Translations under genes and position numbers: made by a program
Source of the DNA: CAYWPG01 sp964460035
GTDB taxonomy: Bacteria > Pseudomonadota > Gammaproteobacteria > Nitrococcales > AK92
NCBI GenBank assembly: GCA_964460035.1
Contig: CAYWPG010000005.1
Span: 65,197 to 129,196, forward strand
DNA length: 64,000 nt
Direction: 5' to 3'
The notes under the pieces: model-generated
Told to the model about the DNA's origin: nothing
The model's input: only the letters and a program-made list of their open reading frames with translations
The model's database searches: none
In this document: positions 26,027 through 35,194 of the stretch, piece after piece
Position numbering within the stretch: position 1 is the stretch's first letter
Layout of the letters: every line of letters starts with the position of its first letter

Positions 26027-26917
26027 TCAAGCCTTGGCCGCTCGCTGGTGTTCGGGCTCTGGCTGTGCCGGCGCGTTGCCGCGCTGGCACAGCCAGACCG
26101 ACAGCACGATGATGGCTGCGCCTATGCTTAGCCGCAGCCAGTCCACATCGCTGTTCCAGAACACGAAGTTCACCAGAATGCCGGCTGGAATCAGCATGTT
26201 GTTCATGGTTGCCAGCTGGCCGGTGTTGACCCACTTGGCGCCCAGGTTCCAGCCCAGATAGCCCAGGCCGGATGCGCCTAGGCCCAGCCAGAGCAGAATC
26301 GCCCATTGCAGCGCGTTGTCCGGTGTGCGGGACCAGTCGGCGAATAGCAGCATGCCGATGCCGCTGGCGAGCGTGGCGCCAACGAAAAACCAGCCGAACA
26401 CCTGCGTTTGCTCCCGCACGCCGCCCAATGGCAGGCGCTTGTATGCCACCTGTCCGGCTGCGAAACAGAGGTTGGCCGCTTGGATTAGCAGAAAGCCGGT
26501 CAGGTACGAGTCGCTCAGGCCCTGGTAGCGGATCACTCCGGCGCCCACGACCGCCAGCGCCGCCGCCAGCCACCAGCGCAGCGGCAAGTGTTTGCGGTTG
26601 AGCAGCAGTTCGTCGATGAGCGTGATGTAGAGCGGGGTGAAGATGGTGAACAGCAACAGCTCGGGGACAGTGAGATACAAGAAGGCGTGATAAAGGAACA
26701 GGTACATGATGCCCAGCTGTACGGCGCCGATCGCCATCAAGGCCACGGCTTTTCCCACGGGTAGTGCGCGCAGCCTGAGTAGTGGCAGAAACAGGAGCAG
26801 CGCAAGGGACATGCGGATGAAGACGGCGATGTAGCTATCGACGCTGGGTGAAATGTAGACGCCGATCAGGGAGAAACTGAATGCCCAGACGGCGGTGACG
26901 AGCCATAACATCCACAT
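26027..26917 (-). CDS. EamA/DMT family transporter
   Basis: 296 aa inner-membrane protein with ten predicted membrane segments in two EamA halves. Its sequence looks like the carboxylate/amino acid/amine exporter group (E. coli YtfF-like). The start is uncertain: ATG at 26917 has GGAG ten bases upstream, while an in-frame TTG at 26926 and an ATG at 26911 are alternatives. A TetR regulator gene lies 78 bases upstream on the same strand and probably controls it. Substrate unknown. Confidence 0.85.
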   Translation of the reverse strand: MWMLWLVTAVWAFSFSLIGVYISPSVDSYIAVFIRMSLALLLFLPLLRLRALPVGKAVALMAIGAVQLGIMYLFLYHAFLYLTVPELLLFTIFTPLYITLIDELLLNRKHLPLRWWLAAALAVVGAGVIRYQGLSDSYLTGFLLIQAANLCFAAGQVAYKRLPLGGVREQTQVFGWFFVGATLASGIGMLLFADWSRTPDNALQWAILLWLGLGASGLGYLGWNLGAKWVNTGQLATMNNMLIPAGILVNFVFWNSDVDWLRLSIGAAIIVLSVWLCQRGNAPAQPEPEHQRAAKA

Positions 26918-26995
26918 GAAACACAAGCTCCGCTGAAACGGTTGGAGAAGGCGGCAGGGTGAAGCGCTGCGGCGCGCTCGCCAGGCGGCGTGCGG

Positions 26996-27625
26996 TCAAC
27001 GGAGCAGCGCGTGTGCCGGCTGCTGGAACGTGCACATCCGCCAGCACGCCTCCCGAGCTGCCAGGAGGTCGTCTTCGGCAAGGTACAGGAAGCCGTCTCG
27101 TTCGCTCTTGAAGAGATTCACAAAGCTGCCCCATACCAGGGCAACCAGTACCCTGGGACGCACGTCGTTCCGGAAGACGCCGTGCCGCTGCATAAGATGC
27201 ACGGCGGCCACGACCCGCGCAAGCGTGTCGCGGCCGACTTTGAGGCTGGCCGGCTTGAGGTAGGGCAAGTGATCCTGCATGCCGAGGAAGCGCAACGCCG
27301 CGGGCCGCTGGCGCGCGAAGCTCACCAGCAGGCCCCAGAGTTCGGCGAAGAGCGCCTTAGGTTCGCCGGCTTTGGTGAGCGCTGGGCGCAGATGTCGGGC
27401 AAGAGCCTGCTGCTCGAGGCAGAACAGTTCGTTGACCAGCGCCTCTTTGTTCTCGAAGTGGCGATAGATGGTGCCTACTCCCACGCCCGCCCGCGCCGCG
27501 ATCTGTGGAACCGCAATCCCGTTGACGCCGCGCTCGGCGAAGGCTGCCAGCGCCGCCTGGAGGATGGCTGCGCGCCGGTCTTGTAGAGCCGCCTCGAAGG
27601 CGCGGGATGCGAGATGTATCGTCAT
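26996..27625 (-). CDS. TetR family transcriptional regulator
   Basis: 209 aa repressor-type protein. The N-terminal helix-turn-helix is clear ('IAARAGVGVGTIYRHFENKEALVNELF', residues about 42-68); the C-terminal ligand domain is divergent, as usual in the family. It is followed on the same strand by an EamA transporter, the common regulator-exporter pairing. A short palindrome (27631-27641) sits directly before the start codon in place of a visible ribosome binding site, suggesting self-repression. Confidence 0.9.
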   Translation of the reverse strand: MTIHLASRAFEAALQDRRAAILQAALAAFAERGVNGIAVPQIAARAGVGVGTIYRHFENKEALVNELFCLEQQALARHLRPALTKAGEPKALFAELWGLLVSFARQRPAALRFLGMQDHLPYLKPASLKVGRDTLARVVAAVHLMQRHGVFRNDVRPRVLVALVWGSFVNLFKSERDGFLYLAEDDLLAAREACWRMCTFQQPAHALLR

Positions 27626-27630
27626 GGGCA

Positions 27631-27641
27631 GATGTTACATC
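27631..27641. promoter_or_regulatory. Candidate TetR-family operator before the tetR start
   Basis: GATGTTACATC, a perfect 5-bp inverted repeat around one base, lies six bases upstream of the ATG at 27625. A related half-site (GATACATC on the minus strand) occurs just inside the gene. The site is shorter than most TetR operators, so it may be only the core. Confidence 0.35.
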
Positions 27642-27789
27642 AGTCACCCCCGCCGTGCCTAGCCGGCGCCGAAACCATCGCTCCAGCCGGATAGGGCCCG
27701 CTGCCGGCCAGTCAGGCGGCAAACCGCATACGATCTCCATCTGAAGACGGGACACCGCTTTAGCTTGCCTCGGCAACTACGGCTGGCGC

Positions 27790-28599
27790 TTACTGGCGGT
27801 GCTCGAAGAACGGACTTTCGATCTCGAAGATCCACGGCCAGAGCTTGCCGGTCACGAAGACTCGGTGCTGCTCGGAGTCGTAGGCAATTCCATTGAGCAC
27901 GTCGATACGGCCGGGAGCGTTACGCTCGACTTCCGCTACCAGCTCGGCCAGATCCAGCCAGCCGCTGACCTCGCCCGAGGGAAGCTCTATGCGCGCAATG
28001 CGCGTGGTGAGCCAGACATTGGCGTAAATTCGGCCGTCGATTTCCTGTAGCGCGTTGAGGTGAGTGACCGGGCGGCCTCGATCGGTTACGTGGATGTGCC
28101 GGCGCACTTCGAACGTAGCTGGGTCGCGTACCGTGAGCACGTTGCTGCCGTCGCTCATGACCAGCTCGCCATCGACCACCGTCAGGCCCCAGCCTTCTCC
28201 GCTGTAGCGGAACTCCCCGAGGGGTTCCAGCGTGCCGGCCCGATAACGAAACGCTACGCCCTCTTTCCAGGTGAGCTGGATGATTTCGTCGCCGACACGG
28301 GTGATGCCTTCACCGAAGAAGCGATCCGCCAGAGGCCGTTCTGCGAGCACCTGGCGGTTGGTCAGGTCTACCAGGCGCAGTCGGGAAGCCCGGTAAAGTC
28401 CGCTGCTGACGTAGAACTGATCGCGCCCATCCACTCGTTGGTAGAGGATGCCCTGTGTGAAGATGGTGGGGTCCGAAGGATGGGTAGCGGTGATGGTGTA
28501 GCTGTAATGCGGCGTCGGCGCTTGTGCGCCGAGCGGGCCTGTCGCCAGGAACAGCAGAAGTGTGAAAACAGGAGACAGGCCCCTCAGCCGCTTTCTCAT
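27790..28599 (-). CDS. Glutaminyl-peptide cyclotransferase (glutamine cyclotransferase family)
   Basis: 269 aa exported enzyme with a signal peptide (hydrophobic 9-24, cleavage near AQA). The beta-propeller family converts N-terminal glutamine to pyroglutamate. Family blocks 'HPSDPTIFTQGILY', 'FFGEGIT', 'QLTWKEGVAF', 'GEGWGLT..DGELVMSDGS', 'LNALQEIDGRIYANVW' and 'LNGIAYDSEQHRVFVTGKLWP' are all present, including the conserved Glu and Asp residues. It starts 37 bases after the end of fpr copy 2 on the same strand. Confidence 0.92.
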   Translation of the reverse strand: MRKRLRGLSPVFTLLLFLATGPLGAQAPTPHYSYTITATHPSDPTIFTQGILYQRVDGRDQFYVSSGLYRASRLRLVDLTNRQVLAERPLADRFFGEGITRVGDEIIQLTWKEGVAFRYRAGTLEPLGEFRYSGEGWGLTVVDGELVMSDGSNVLTVRDPATFEVRRHIHVTDRGRPVTHLNALQEIDGRIYANVWLTTRIARIELPSGEVSGWLDLAELVAEVERNAPGRIDVLNGIAYDSEQHRVFVTGKLWPWIFEIESPFFEHRQ

Positions 28600-28608
28600 T
28601 GCTCACCT

Positions 28609-28628
28609 CAAGGCGGGGTACCGCCTTG
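28609..28628. repeat. Perfect hairpin between fpr copy 2 and the cyclotransferase gene
   Basis: 8-bp arms (28609-28616 and 28621-28628) with a four-base loop lie in the 37-base gap, just before the ribosome binding site of the cyclotransferase gene. It could attenuate or process the fpr message. The flanking GCGGTACCGC sequence (28628-28637) is another small palindrome. Confidence 0.5.
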
Positions 28629-28636
28629 CGGTACCG

Positions 28637-29416
28637 CTATTTTTCTACGAAAGCGCGTTCAATCACGTAATCGCCCGGCTCGCCGATGCGCGGGGAGATC
28701 TCGAAGCCGCGGGAGTCGAGCAGCTTAGTGAGGTCGTCGAGCATCGCCGGGCTGCCGCAGATCATGGCGCGATCGTGCGCCGGATCGAGCGGCGGCAGAC
28801 CGATGTCGGCGAACAGCTTGCCGGTCTCGATCAGCGTGGTGATGCGCCCCTGGTTGCGGAATTCCTCGCGTGTTACCGTTGGATAGTAGATCAGCTTCTC
28901 TTTCACCGCATCGCCGAAGTACTCGTTCTGCGGCAGCTCATAGGTGATGAACTCGCTGTAGGCCAGCTCGCTGACGATGCGAACGCCGTGGACGAGCACC
29001 ACCTTCTCGAAGCGCTCATAGGTCTCGGGGTCTTGGATCACGCTGAGGAAAGGCGCCAGCCCGGTGCCGGTGCTCAGCAGATAAAGATGCTTGCCCGGGC
29101 GCAGGTCACTGAGCAGCAGCGTGCCCACCGGCTTGGTGCTGGTCAGAATCACGTCGCCTTCTTTGAGGTGCTGGAGCTTGGAAGTCAGTGGTCCGTTGGG
29201 CACCTTGATGCTGAAGAACTCCAGATGATCGACGTAGTTCGGGCTGGCGATGCTGTAAGCACGCATCAGCGGACGGCCTTCATCCTGCTGCAAGCCGATC
29301 ATCACGAACTGCCCGTTCTCGAAGCGCAGACCCGGACTGCGGGTGGTGCGGAAGCTGAACAGGGTGTCGTTCCAGTGATGCACGCTAAGAACGCGCTCGG
29401 CGATCAGGTTGCTCAT
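28637..29416 (-). CDS. fpr: Ferredoxin--NADP+ reductase, Fpr type (copy 2)
   Basis: 259 aa paralogue of the enzyme at 8222-8998 with all motifs intact: RAYS near 52-55, GTGLAPF near 117-123, ICGSP near 219 and the AFVEK C terminus. It differs from copy 1 by one inserted residue near position 45. Its divergent neighbour is a LysR regulator of the FinR type, which in Pseudomonas activates fpr under oxidative stress, so this is the likely stress-regulated copy. Confidence 0.93.
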   Translation of the reverse strand: MSNLIAERVLSVHHWNDTLFSFRTTRSPGLRFENGQFVMIGLQQDEGRPLMRAYSIASPNYVDHLEFFSIKVPNGPLTSKLQHLKEGDVILTSTKPVGTLLLSDLRPGKHLYLLSTGTGLAPFLSVIQDPETYERFEKVVLVHGVRIVSELAYSEFITYELPQNEYFGDAVKEKLIYYPTVTREEFRNQGRITTLIETGKLFADIGLPPLDPAHDRAMICGSPAMLDDLTKLLDSRGFEISPRIGEPGDYVIERAFVEK

Positions 29417-29499
29417 TCGCTGTCTCCATTTCTACGAGAGGCCATCGCTTTCGGCGAGGATTCTAATGGTCGACGTCTTATTGGGAAAATGGATTATTT

Positions 29500-29536
29500 C
29501 TATATCTCATATAGACTGAGGCGATATGAGATATAG
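29500..29536. promoter_or_regulatory. 13-bp inverted repeat covering the finR-like start codon
   Basis: Perfect arms CTATATCTCATAT (29500-29512) and ATATGAGATATAG (29524-29536) with an 11-base spacer. The ATG of the LysR gene (29526) lies in the right arm and its GAGG ribosome binding site in the spacer. Size, dyad symmetry and position between the divergent fpr and LysR genes fit a LysR-type regulator site; the RNA would also fold over its own start codon. Confidence 0.75.
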
Positions 29537-30452
29537 CCTGCGTCAACTTCAGGTGTTCGTAGCCATTGCGCGCTGCGGTAGCGTGTCGCAAGCGGCGTTG
29601 GAGCTGGCGATGTCGCAATCGGCCGCGAGCACGGCCTTGGGCGATTTCGAGCGACAGTTCGATTGTCAGCTCTTCGACCGGGTGGGCAAGCGCTTGCGGC
29701 TGAACGAGCTGGGGCAGCAGTTACTGCCACGAGCAGCCGAATTGCTCGACCGGGCCGAGGAAATCGAGGCGCTCTTGCAGGGCAATAGCGGTGTGGGAAC
29801 GCTGCGTGTGGGCGCTACCCTCACTATAGGCAACTATCTCGCGCCGGTACTCGTCGCGGGTTTCATGCGCCGGTATCCCGAGAGCCAGGTTCGGCTGCAT
29901 GTGCACAATACCGAGCAAATCGTTCAGCAAGTGGCCCGCTATGAGTTGGACTTCGGGTTGGTCGAAGGCGAGTCGGATCACCCGGAGCTGGTGCTGGAGC
30001 CGTGGCTGGAGGATGAGCTGGTGGTGTTCTGCGCGCCCGAGCATCCGTTTGCGCGCCAAGGCACGGCCGTGCCGGAGGAGCTGGGACGCGAGTCCTGGAT
30101 TTTGCGCGAGCGCGGCTCCGGTACCCGCAAGGCTTTCGAGCGCGCGGTAACCGAGTTCGGCCAGCCGCTGCATATACGCCTGGAACTCGAGCACACGGAG
30201 GCGATCAAGCGCGCGGTCGAGTCGGGACTTGGCATAGGCTGTATTTCACGCCTCGCATTGCGTGAGAATTTCCGCCGCGGCAGCCTGGTGCCGGTGGAAA
30301 CGCCCTTGCTGCAGCTGCGCCGACAGTTTTACTTCGTTCGCCACCGGCACAAGTATCAGACTAGAGGCATGCAGCTTTTCATGGAGCTATGCCGGAGGCT
30401 GACGGAGGGAGGCCGTCGCAGCGACCAGCTCGATTTATCCACGGTACTCTAA
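29526..30452 (+). CDS. finR: LysR family regulator, FinR-like
   Basis: 308 aa. An N-terminal winged helix-turn-helix (residues 5-62, 'GSVSQAALELAMSQSAASTALGDFE') is followed by a LysR substrate-binding domain. In Pseudomonas, FinR is encoded divergently from fpr and activates it in response to redox stress; the same arrangement is seen here with 109 bases between start codons. I assign the symbol from context and general similarity, not from an alignment. A long palindrome overlaps its start codon. Confidence 0.75.
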   Translation: MRYSLRQLQVFVAIARCGSVSQAALELAMSQSAASTALGDFERQFDCQLFDRVGKRLRLNELGQQLLPRAAELLDRAEEIEALLQGNSGVGTLRVGATLTIGNYLAPVLVAGFMRRYPESQVRLHVHNTEQIVQQVARYELDFGLVEGESDHPELVLEPWLEDELVVFCAPEHPFARQGTAVPEELGRESWILRERGSGTRKAFERAVTEFGQPLHIRLELEHTEAIKRAVESGLGIGCISRLALRENFRRGSLVPVETPLLQLRRQFYFVRHRHKYQTRGMQLFMELCRRLTEGGRRSDQLDLSTVL

Positions 30453-30618
30453 ACTCGCCGATTGCGCATCGAACGCGGACTTGCAGCCGGCTACAGCCGA
30501 TTGGGCGGCAAGAGGTGTGTTACCCGGTTGCCGTCAAGCTCTGCGCGCTTCAACATGCGTTCGGGTATTATGGCTCCCAAGACCGCGCTGGCGGCGCGCA
30601 TCAAGGAACGAGAGGCCC

Positions 30619-33600
30619 ATGAAGGACAAGCAGTTGGAGCTGCTCTTGCTGCCGGCGATACTGGCGGCGGGCCTGATTATTCTCTACATCGATTCGCTTA
30701 CCCCCCACGGCAGATCGACGGCGTCCTTCTATTTCATTCCTGTCGCCGTTTGCCTGCTGACGCGGCGGCCCATATTGCCGATGCTCGCCGCGGCCATGGC
30801 CACGGCGTTTCTGATCGCCGGTTATTTTTTGACGCCGCCGGCGGGCGATCAGATGGCCAGCATTATTAACCGCGGTGCTTCCATAATCGTTCTCTGGGTG
30901 GTGGCGATCGTCGTGCGCCAAGTGCAGATACTGCGCAACCGCACCGACGAGGAGACCTGGCTGCAAACACACCAGGCGGAACTCGGCGCCCGCCTGCGCG
31001 GCGATATTCCGGTCGCCGAGCTGGCCGAAGCGGCTATGCGTTATCTGGCCACTGCCGCGGGAGCGCAGGTGGGCGCGCTCTATAAGTTAGAGGAGGACGT
31101 GGAAGGCGACCCACGCCTTGTCCGTACCGCCGGTTACGCTTTTCCGCCGGAGCCTCATCCTGTGCCCTCTTCTTTTCGCCTGCGCGAAGGGCTGGTCGGT
31201 CAGGCCGCTGCCGAGGGACGCCTGCTGGAGGTCGGCGCCCTGCCGGGGCATTACCTTAAAGTCACCAGCGGTCTGGGCAATGCCGATGCTACGCACGTCA
31301 TGGTAATGCCGCTGCTGGCCGATGGAAGCGTTCGCGGGGCGCTCGAGCTAGGCTTCGTGCAAGCGCCGCCAAGGCGGGTGAGCGTGCTGATGCAACGCGC
31401 TTCGGAGCTGGTTGGCGTGGCCTTGCAGGGCGCGTTGCAGAAACAGCGCTTGGCAGAATTGCTGGAGCAGACGCAGCAGCAGACCGAGGAGTTGCAGGCT
31501 CAGCAGGAGGAGATGTCGGCACTCAATGAGGAGCTGGAGCAGCAGAACAGGGCGCTGCTGGAGTCGCGCAATCAGTTGGAGCAGCAGGCGGCCGAGCTGG
31601 AGCAGACCAACCAGGCGCTCGAGGAGCAGCAGGCCGCGCTGAATGAGCGCAACATGCGTCTGGCGCGTGCCGAGCAATCGCTGCTGCGGCAAAAGGAGGA
31701 GGTCGAGCAAGCCAGCCGCTACAAGTCGGAATTCCTCGCGACCATGTCGCATGAGCTGCGCACGCCACTCAACAGCATCCTTATTCTCTCCAAACTGCTG
31801 GCCGACAATAAGGCCGGCAGCCTGGACGACGAGCACGTGCGTTACGCACAGACGATCTACAGCGCCGGCAACGATCTGTTGAATCTGATCAACGATATCC
31901 TCGATTTGTCCAAGGTCGAAGCGGGCAAGCTCACGATAAAGCCGGAAGCAGTGGAGATCGATCGGCTGCTGCGCTCGCTAGAGCGTAGCTTTCGTCCGCT
32001 GGCGTCCAAACAGGGGCTGGAGTTCCGTATCGAGCGGCGGGCCGGAGTGCCTCGCACGATTATCAGCGATAGCCAGCGGCTTGAGCAGATCCTCAGAAAC
32101 TTCCTTTCCAACGCTTTCAAGTTCACCGAGCGCGGCTCGGTTAGCCTGGTCGTGGCGCCCGAGGGCGAACGGGTGGCGTTTGCGGTGGTCGATACAGGTA
32201 TCGGCATACCGCAGGATCAGCAGCAGACGGTGTTCGAGGCTTTCGTGCAGGCCGACGGCACCGACAGCCGCCGCCATGGCGGCACCGGTTTGGGGCTGGC
32301 GATCGTGCGCCAGCTCGCGCACCTTCTGGGCGGCGAGGTGCGCCTGCAGAGCGCGCCTGGCGAAGGCAGCACGTTTACCCTGGTGCTACCGCGCGAGCTG
32401 ACGGAGCGGGCCGAGCGAGCGGCGACCGGCGAGCTGGCGCAACGCTTGGCGTCGAAAGGGGCGTCGCCTGTGGTGTCGCCTCGCGAGCCCGCGCCGTCGA
32501 GCCGGCGTGCCGAGGTGCCGGTGTTCTCCTTCAGGGACGATCGCGAGGGCGGCGTCGATCGTGACCGCCAGATCTTGATAATCGAGGACGATGAGAGCTT
32601 CGCGAGGGTGCTTTACGACTTGGCGCACGAAATGGGTTTCTCCGCTCTGGTTACGCCAGCGGCCGAGGAAGGCATGGCGTTGGCGCGGGATTACCGTCCA
32701 AGCGCTATCGTGCTGGACATCCGCTTGCCCGACCAGAGCGGGCTGGCGGTGCTCGAGCAGCTGAAGTCCGATCCGCGAACCCGTCACATACCGGTGCACG
32801 TGGTGTCGGCGGAGGACTTCAGCGAGACCGTGCGCCGGCTCGGGGCCGCCGGCTCCATGCTCAAGCCGGTAAAACGTCACGAGCTGGAGCGTGCGTTCAG
32901 GGAGTTGGAGTCGCACATCAGTCAGAAGATCAAGCAGGTTCTGGTCGTGGAGGACGATCCCCGCCAGCGCGAGAGCATCGCGCAGCTGATCGGCGGCGAG
33001 GATGTGAAGATCACCGGTGTGGATACCGGTGCTGCTGCGCTCGAGCAGCTGGCTGAAAGAACCTACGACTGCATGATCATGGATCTGAACCTGCCCGATA
33101 TGCCGGGGCAGGAGGTGCTGGCGCAGCTTTCCAAGTCCGACACCCCCTACTCCTATCCTCCCGTGATTGTCTACACCGGGCGCGATCTGAGCCGCGAGGA
33201 AGAAGAGCTTCTGCGGCGCTACTCCAGCAGCATCATCGTCAAGGGGGCCCGTTCGCCGGAACGTTTGCTCAGCGAGGCGACGCTGTTTCTTCACCGTGTC
33301 GAGACCGAGCTGCCGCCCGAGCGGCAGCGAATGCTCCGTGAACTGCGCAGCCGCGAGGTAGCGCTGGAGGGCGCGCGCATTCTGTTGGCGGACGACGATG
33401 TGCGCAATATTTTCGCCATCAGCGCGGCGCTGGAAGCGCATGGCGCTCAGATTATCGTTGCCCGCAATGGGCGTGAGGCGCTGGCGAAGCTCGAGGAGCA
33501 GCCGGATATAGATCTGGTGCTGATGGATGTGATGATGCCGGAAATGAACGGATTGGAGGCTACGCGCGCTATCCGGCAGCAGGAGCGGTTCAAGAAACTG

Positions 33601-33750
33601 CCCATCATCGCCATCACCGCAAAGGCCATGCGCGACGATCAGCAACGCTGCTTGCAGGCGGGGGCGAACGATTACCTTGCCAAGCCGGTAGACATGGATC
33701 GACTCATGTCCTTGGTCAAAGTGTGGCTGTCGTCGCGGAAAGGAGTCTAG
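30619..33750 (+). CDS. Hybrid sensor histidine kinase with GAF and three receiver domains
   Basis: 1043 aa, first gene of a four-gene signalling operon. Order: membrane segments (about 5-100), GAF-like domain (about 120-275), long coiled coil rich in Gln/Glu (about 280-365), HisKA with H378 in 'MSHELRTPLNS', HATPase (DTGIGIP, GTGLGLAI; about 490-600), then three receivers: 650-765 (VLDIRLPD, D near 700), 772-890 (IMDLNLPD, D near 820) and 920-1040 (LMDVMMPE, D near 969). The middle receiver ends in an unusual segment ('IIVKGARSPERLL'). This resembles the GAF/coiled-coil/HK/REC3 proteins of other proteobacteria. ATG at 30619 follows GAGAGG. Confidence 0.92.
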   Translation: MKDKQLELLLLPAILAAGLIILYIDSLTPHGRSTASFYFIPVAVCLLTRRPILPMLAAAMATAFLIAGYFLTPPAGDQMASIINRGASIIVLWVVAIVVRQVQILRNRTDEETWLQTHQAELGARLRGDIPVAELAEAAMRYLATAAGAQVGALYKLEEDVEGDPRLVRTAGYAFPPEPHPVPSSFRLREGLVGQAAAEGRLLEVGALPGHYLKVTSGLGNADATHVMVMPLLADGSVRGALELGFVQAPPRRVSVLMQRASELVGVALQGALQKQRLAELLEQTQQQTEELQAQQEEMSALNEELEQQNRALLESRNQLEQQAAELEQTNQALEEQQAALNERNMRLARAEQSLLRQKEEVEQASRYKSEFLATMSHELRTPLNSILILSKLLADNKAGSLDDEHVRYAQTIYSAGNDLLNLINDILDLSKVEAGKLTIKPEAVEIDRLLRSLERSFRPLASKQGLEFRIERRAGVPRTIISDSQRLEQILRNFLSNAFKFTERGSVSLVVAPEGERVAFAVVDTGIGIPQDQQQTVFEAFVQADGTDSRRHGGTGLGLAIVRQLAHLLGGEVRLQSAPGEGSTFTLVLPRELTERAERAATGELAQRLASKGASPVVSPREPAPSSRRAEVPVFSFRDDREGGVDRDRQILIIEDDESFARVLYDLAHEMGFSALVTPAAEEGMALARDYRPSAIVLDIRLPDQSGLAVLEQLKSDPRTRHIPVHVVSAEDFSETVRRLGAAGSMLKPVKRHELERAFRELESHISQKIKQVLVVEDDPRQRESIAQLIGGEDVKITGVDTGAAALEQLAERTYDCMIMDLNLPDMPGQEVLAQLSKSDTPYSYPPVIVYTGRDLSREEEELLRRYSSSIIVKGARSPERLLSEATLFLHRVETELPPERQRMLRELRSREVALEGARILLADDDVRNIFAISAALEAHGAQIIVARNGREALAKLEEQPDIDLVLMDVMMPEMNGLEATRAIRQQERFKKLPIIAITAKAMRDDQQRCLQAGANDYLAKPVDMDRLMSLVKVWLSSRKGV

Positions 33751-33756
33751 CCGGGA

Positions 33757-34578
33757 ATGGACGCACCGGCCATCGACAGCATCGAGCTGGAGCTGCTGTT
33801 GGAAGGAATATTCCTGAAGTATCAATACGACTTCCGCCATTACTCGCGGGCATCGCTGAAACGGCGACTGGGAGTGGCGCTGGAGCGGTTGGGCTGCGCC
33901 CACCTCTCCGAACTGCAGGGGTTGGTGCTGCGTGATGCGCAGCTATTCGCCAAGCTGCTGAACTATCTCACCGTACCGACCACGGAGATGTTCCGCGATC
34001 CGCCCTATTTTTGCGGCCTGCGGGAGCAGGTGGTGCCCCATTTGCGAACTTATCCCTCGCTGAAGGTTTGGGTGGCCGGTTGCAGCACGGGCGAGGAGGT
34101 GTACTCGCTGGCTATCCTCTTGCATGAGACGGGGTTGCTCGATAAAACAGTGCTATACGCAACGGATATTAATCCGGACGCCCTCGCTACCGCCCGGCGC
34201 GGTATCTACAGGGCGGATGCCGTACGCAAGGCTAGCGCAAATTATCATGCGGCTGGCGGCATTGGCAGCCTGTCCGACTATTACAGCGCGGCCTATCAGT
34301 CGGTGCGCTTCGATCCGGGGCTGGTACGCGGTTGTGTGTTCTCCGACCATAGCCTGGCCACCGATTCGGTCTTCGCCGAGGTTCATCTCATAAGCTGTCG
34401 CAATGTACTGATCTACTTCGACCGAACATTGCAGCACCGCGCTTTCGGCTTGTTCAAGGACGCTTTGGTACGCCGCGGCTTTCTCGGTTTGGGTAGCAAG
34501 GAAACGCTTAACTTCTCCAGTCACCGTACGGCTTTCGAGCCGGTCCTCGCGAAAGAGAAAATCTTTCGTAAGGTATAA
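33757..34578 (+). CDS. cheR: CheR-type protein-glutamate methyltransferase
   Basis: 273 aa. The SAM motif 'VWVAGCSTGEEVYSLAI' near residue 106, 'ATDINPDALATARRGIY', and 'LISCRNVLIYF' are all present, with the small N-terminal helical domain ('TVPTTEMFRDP') that contacts the receptor. It methylates glutamates on chemoreceptors in classical systems. Here it lies six bases after the hybrid kinase and 13 bases before the CheB-type gene, with no receptor in the operon; the substrate could be the kinase coiled coil or a distant receptor. The symbol is a family label. Confidence 0.9.
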   Translation: MDAPAIDSIELELLLEGIFLKYQYDFRHYSRASLKRRLGVALERLGCAHLSELQGLVLRDAQLFAKLLNYLTVPTTEMFRDPPYFCGLREQVVPHLRTYPSLKVWVAGCSTGEEVYSLAILLHETGLLDKTVLYATDINPDALATARRGIYRADAVRKASANYHAAGGIGSLSDYYSAAYQSVRFDPGLVRGCVFSDHSLATDSVFAEVHLISCRNVLIYFDRTLQHRAFGLFKDALVRRGFLGLGSKETLNFSSHRTAFEPVLAKEKIFRKV

Positions 34579-34591
34579 GGATGAGTGCCCG

Positions 34592-35194
34592 ATGGAGCAC
34601 GTGCTAAGGATGGCGATAGAGCGGCAGCTGAAGGTCGTTGCAATCGGCGGCTCGGCGGGAAGCATCGAGGCGCTGCTGACGCTGGTCCCGCTGTTGCCTG
34701 CCCAGACGTCATTCGGCGTAGTGGTCGTGGTGCATTTGCCGGCGGATGCCCCTAGCCTGCTGCCGGAGCTATTGCAGCGGCATTGCCGCATGCCAGTAAG
34801 GGAGGCCGAGCCATGGATGGAACTTTTGCCTTCGACGGTTTATGTCGCACCCCCTGGCTATCACCTCGCGATCGAGCCCGACCGGAGCTTTTCGCTGAGT
34901 GTGGACGAGCCGGTCAATTTCGCGCGACCCTCCATAGACGTGTTGTTCGCTTCGGTGGCGGACGTCTACGGAACGGCAGCCATGGCGATTCTGCTCAGCG
35001 GCGCCAACGCCGACGGCGCGCAGGGCATTCGCTGCATCGCCGCCGCCGGCGGCCTGACCATCGTGCACGATCCCGCTGAGGCCGCGCGGCCGGAGATGCC
35101 GGCCGCCGCAGTGGCTCTAACGGAGCCGACCGCGACTATGCCGCTTGGCCAGATCGCCAAGCTCTTGCGAGGGCTCGCAAAGCGCCATGGATAG
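34592..35194 (+). CDS. Stand-alone CheB-type methylesterase, no receiver domain
   Basis: 200 aa. Only the catalytic domain of CheB is present: S21 in 'IGGSAGS', H48 in 'VVVHLP' and D141 in 'SGANADGAQG'. The N-terminal receiver that activates CheB by phosphorylation in chemotaxis is missing, so activity must be constitutive or controlled by a partner. The next gene starts eight bases before its stop codon, showing translational coupling. It partners the CheR-type protein upstream. Confidence 0.9.
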   Translation: MEHVLRMAIERQLKVVAIGGSAGSIEALLTLVPLLPAQTSFGVVVVVHLPADAPSLLPELLQRHCRMPVREAEPWMELLPSTVYVAPPGYHLAIEPDRSFSLSVDEPVNFARPSIDVLFASVADVYGTAAMAILLSGANADGAQGIRCIAAAGGLTIVHDPAEAARPEMPAAAVALTEPTATMPLGQIAKLLRGLAKRHG

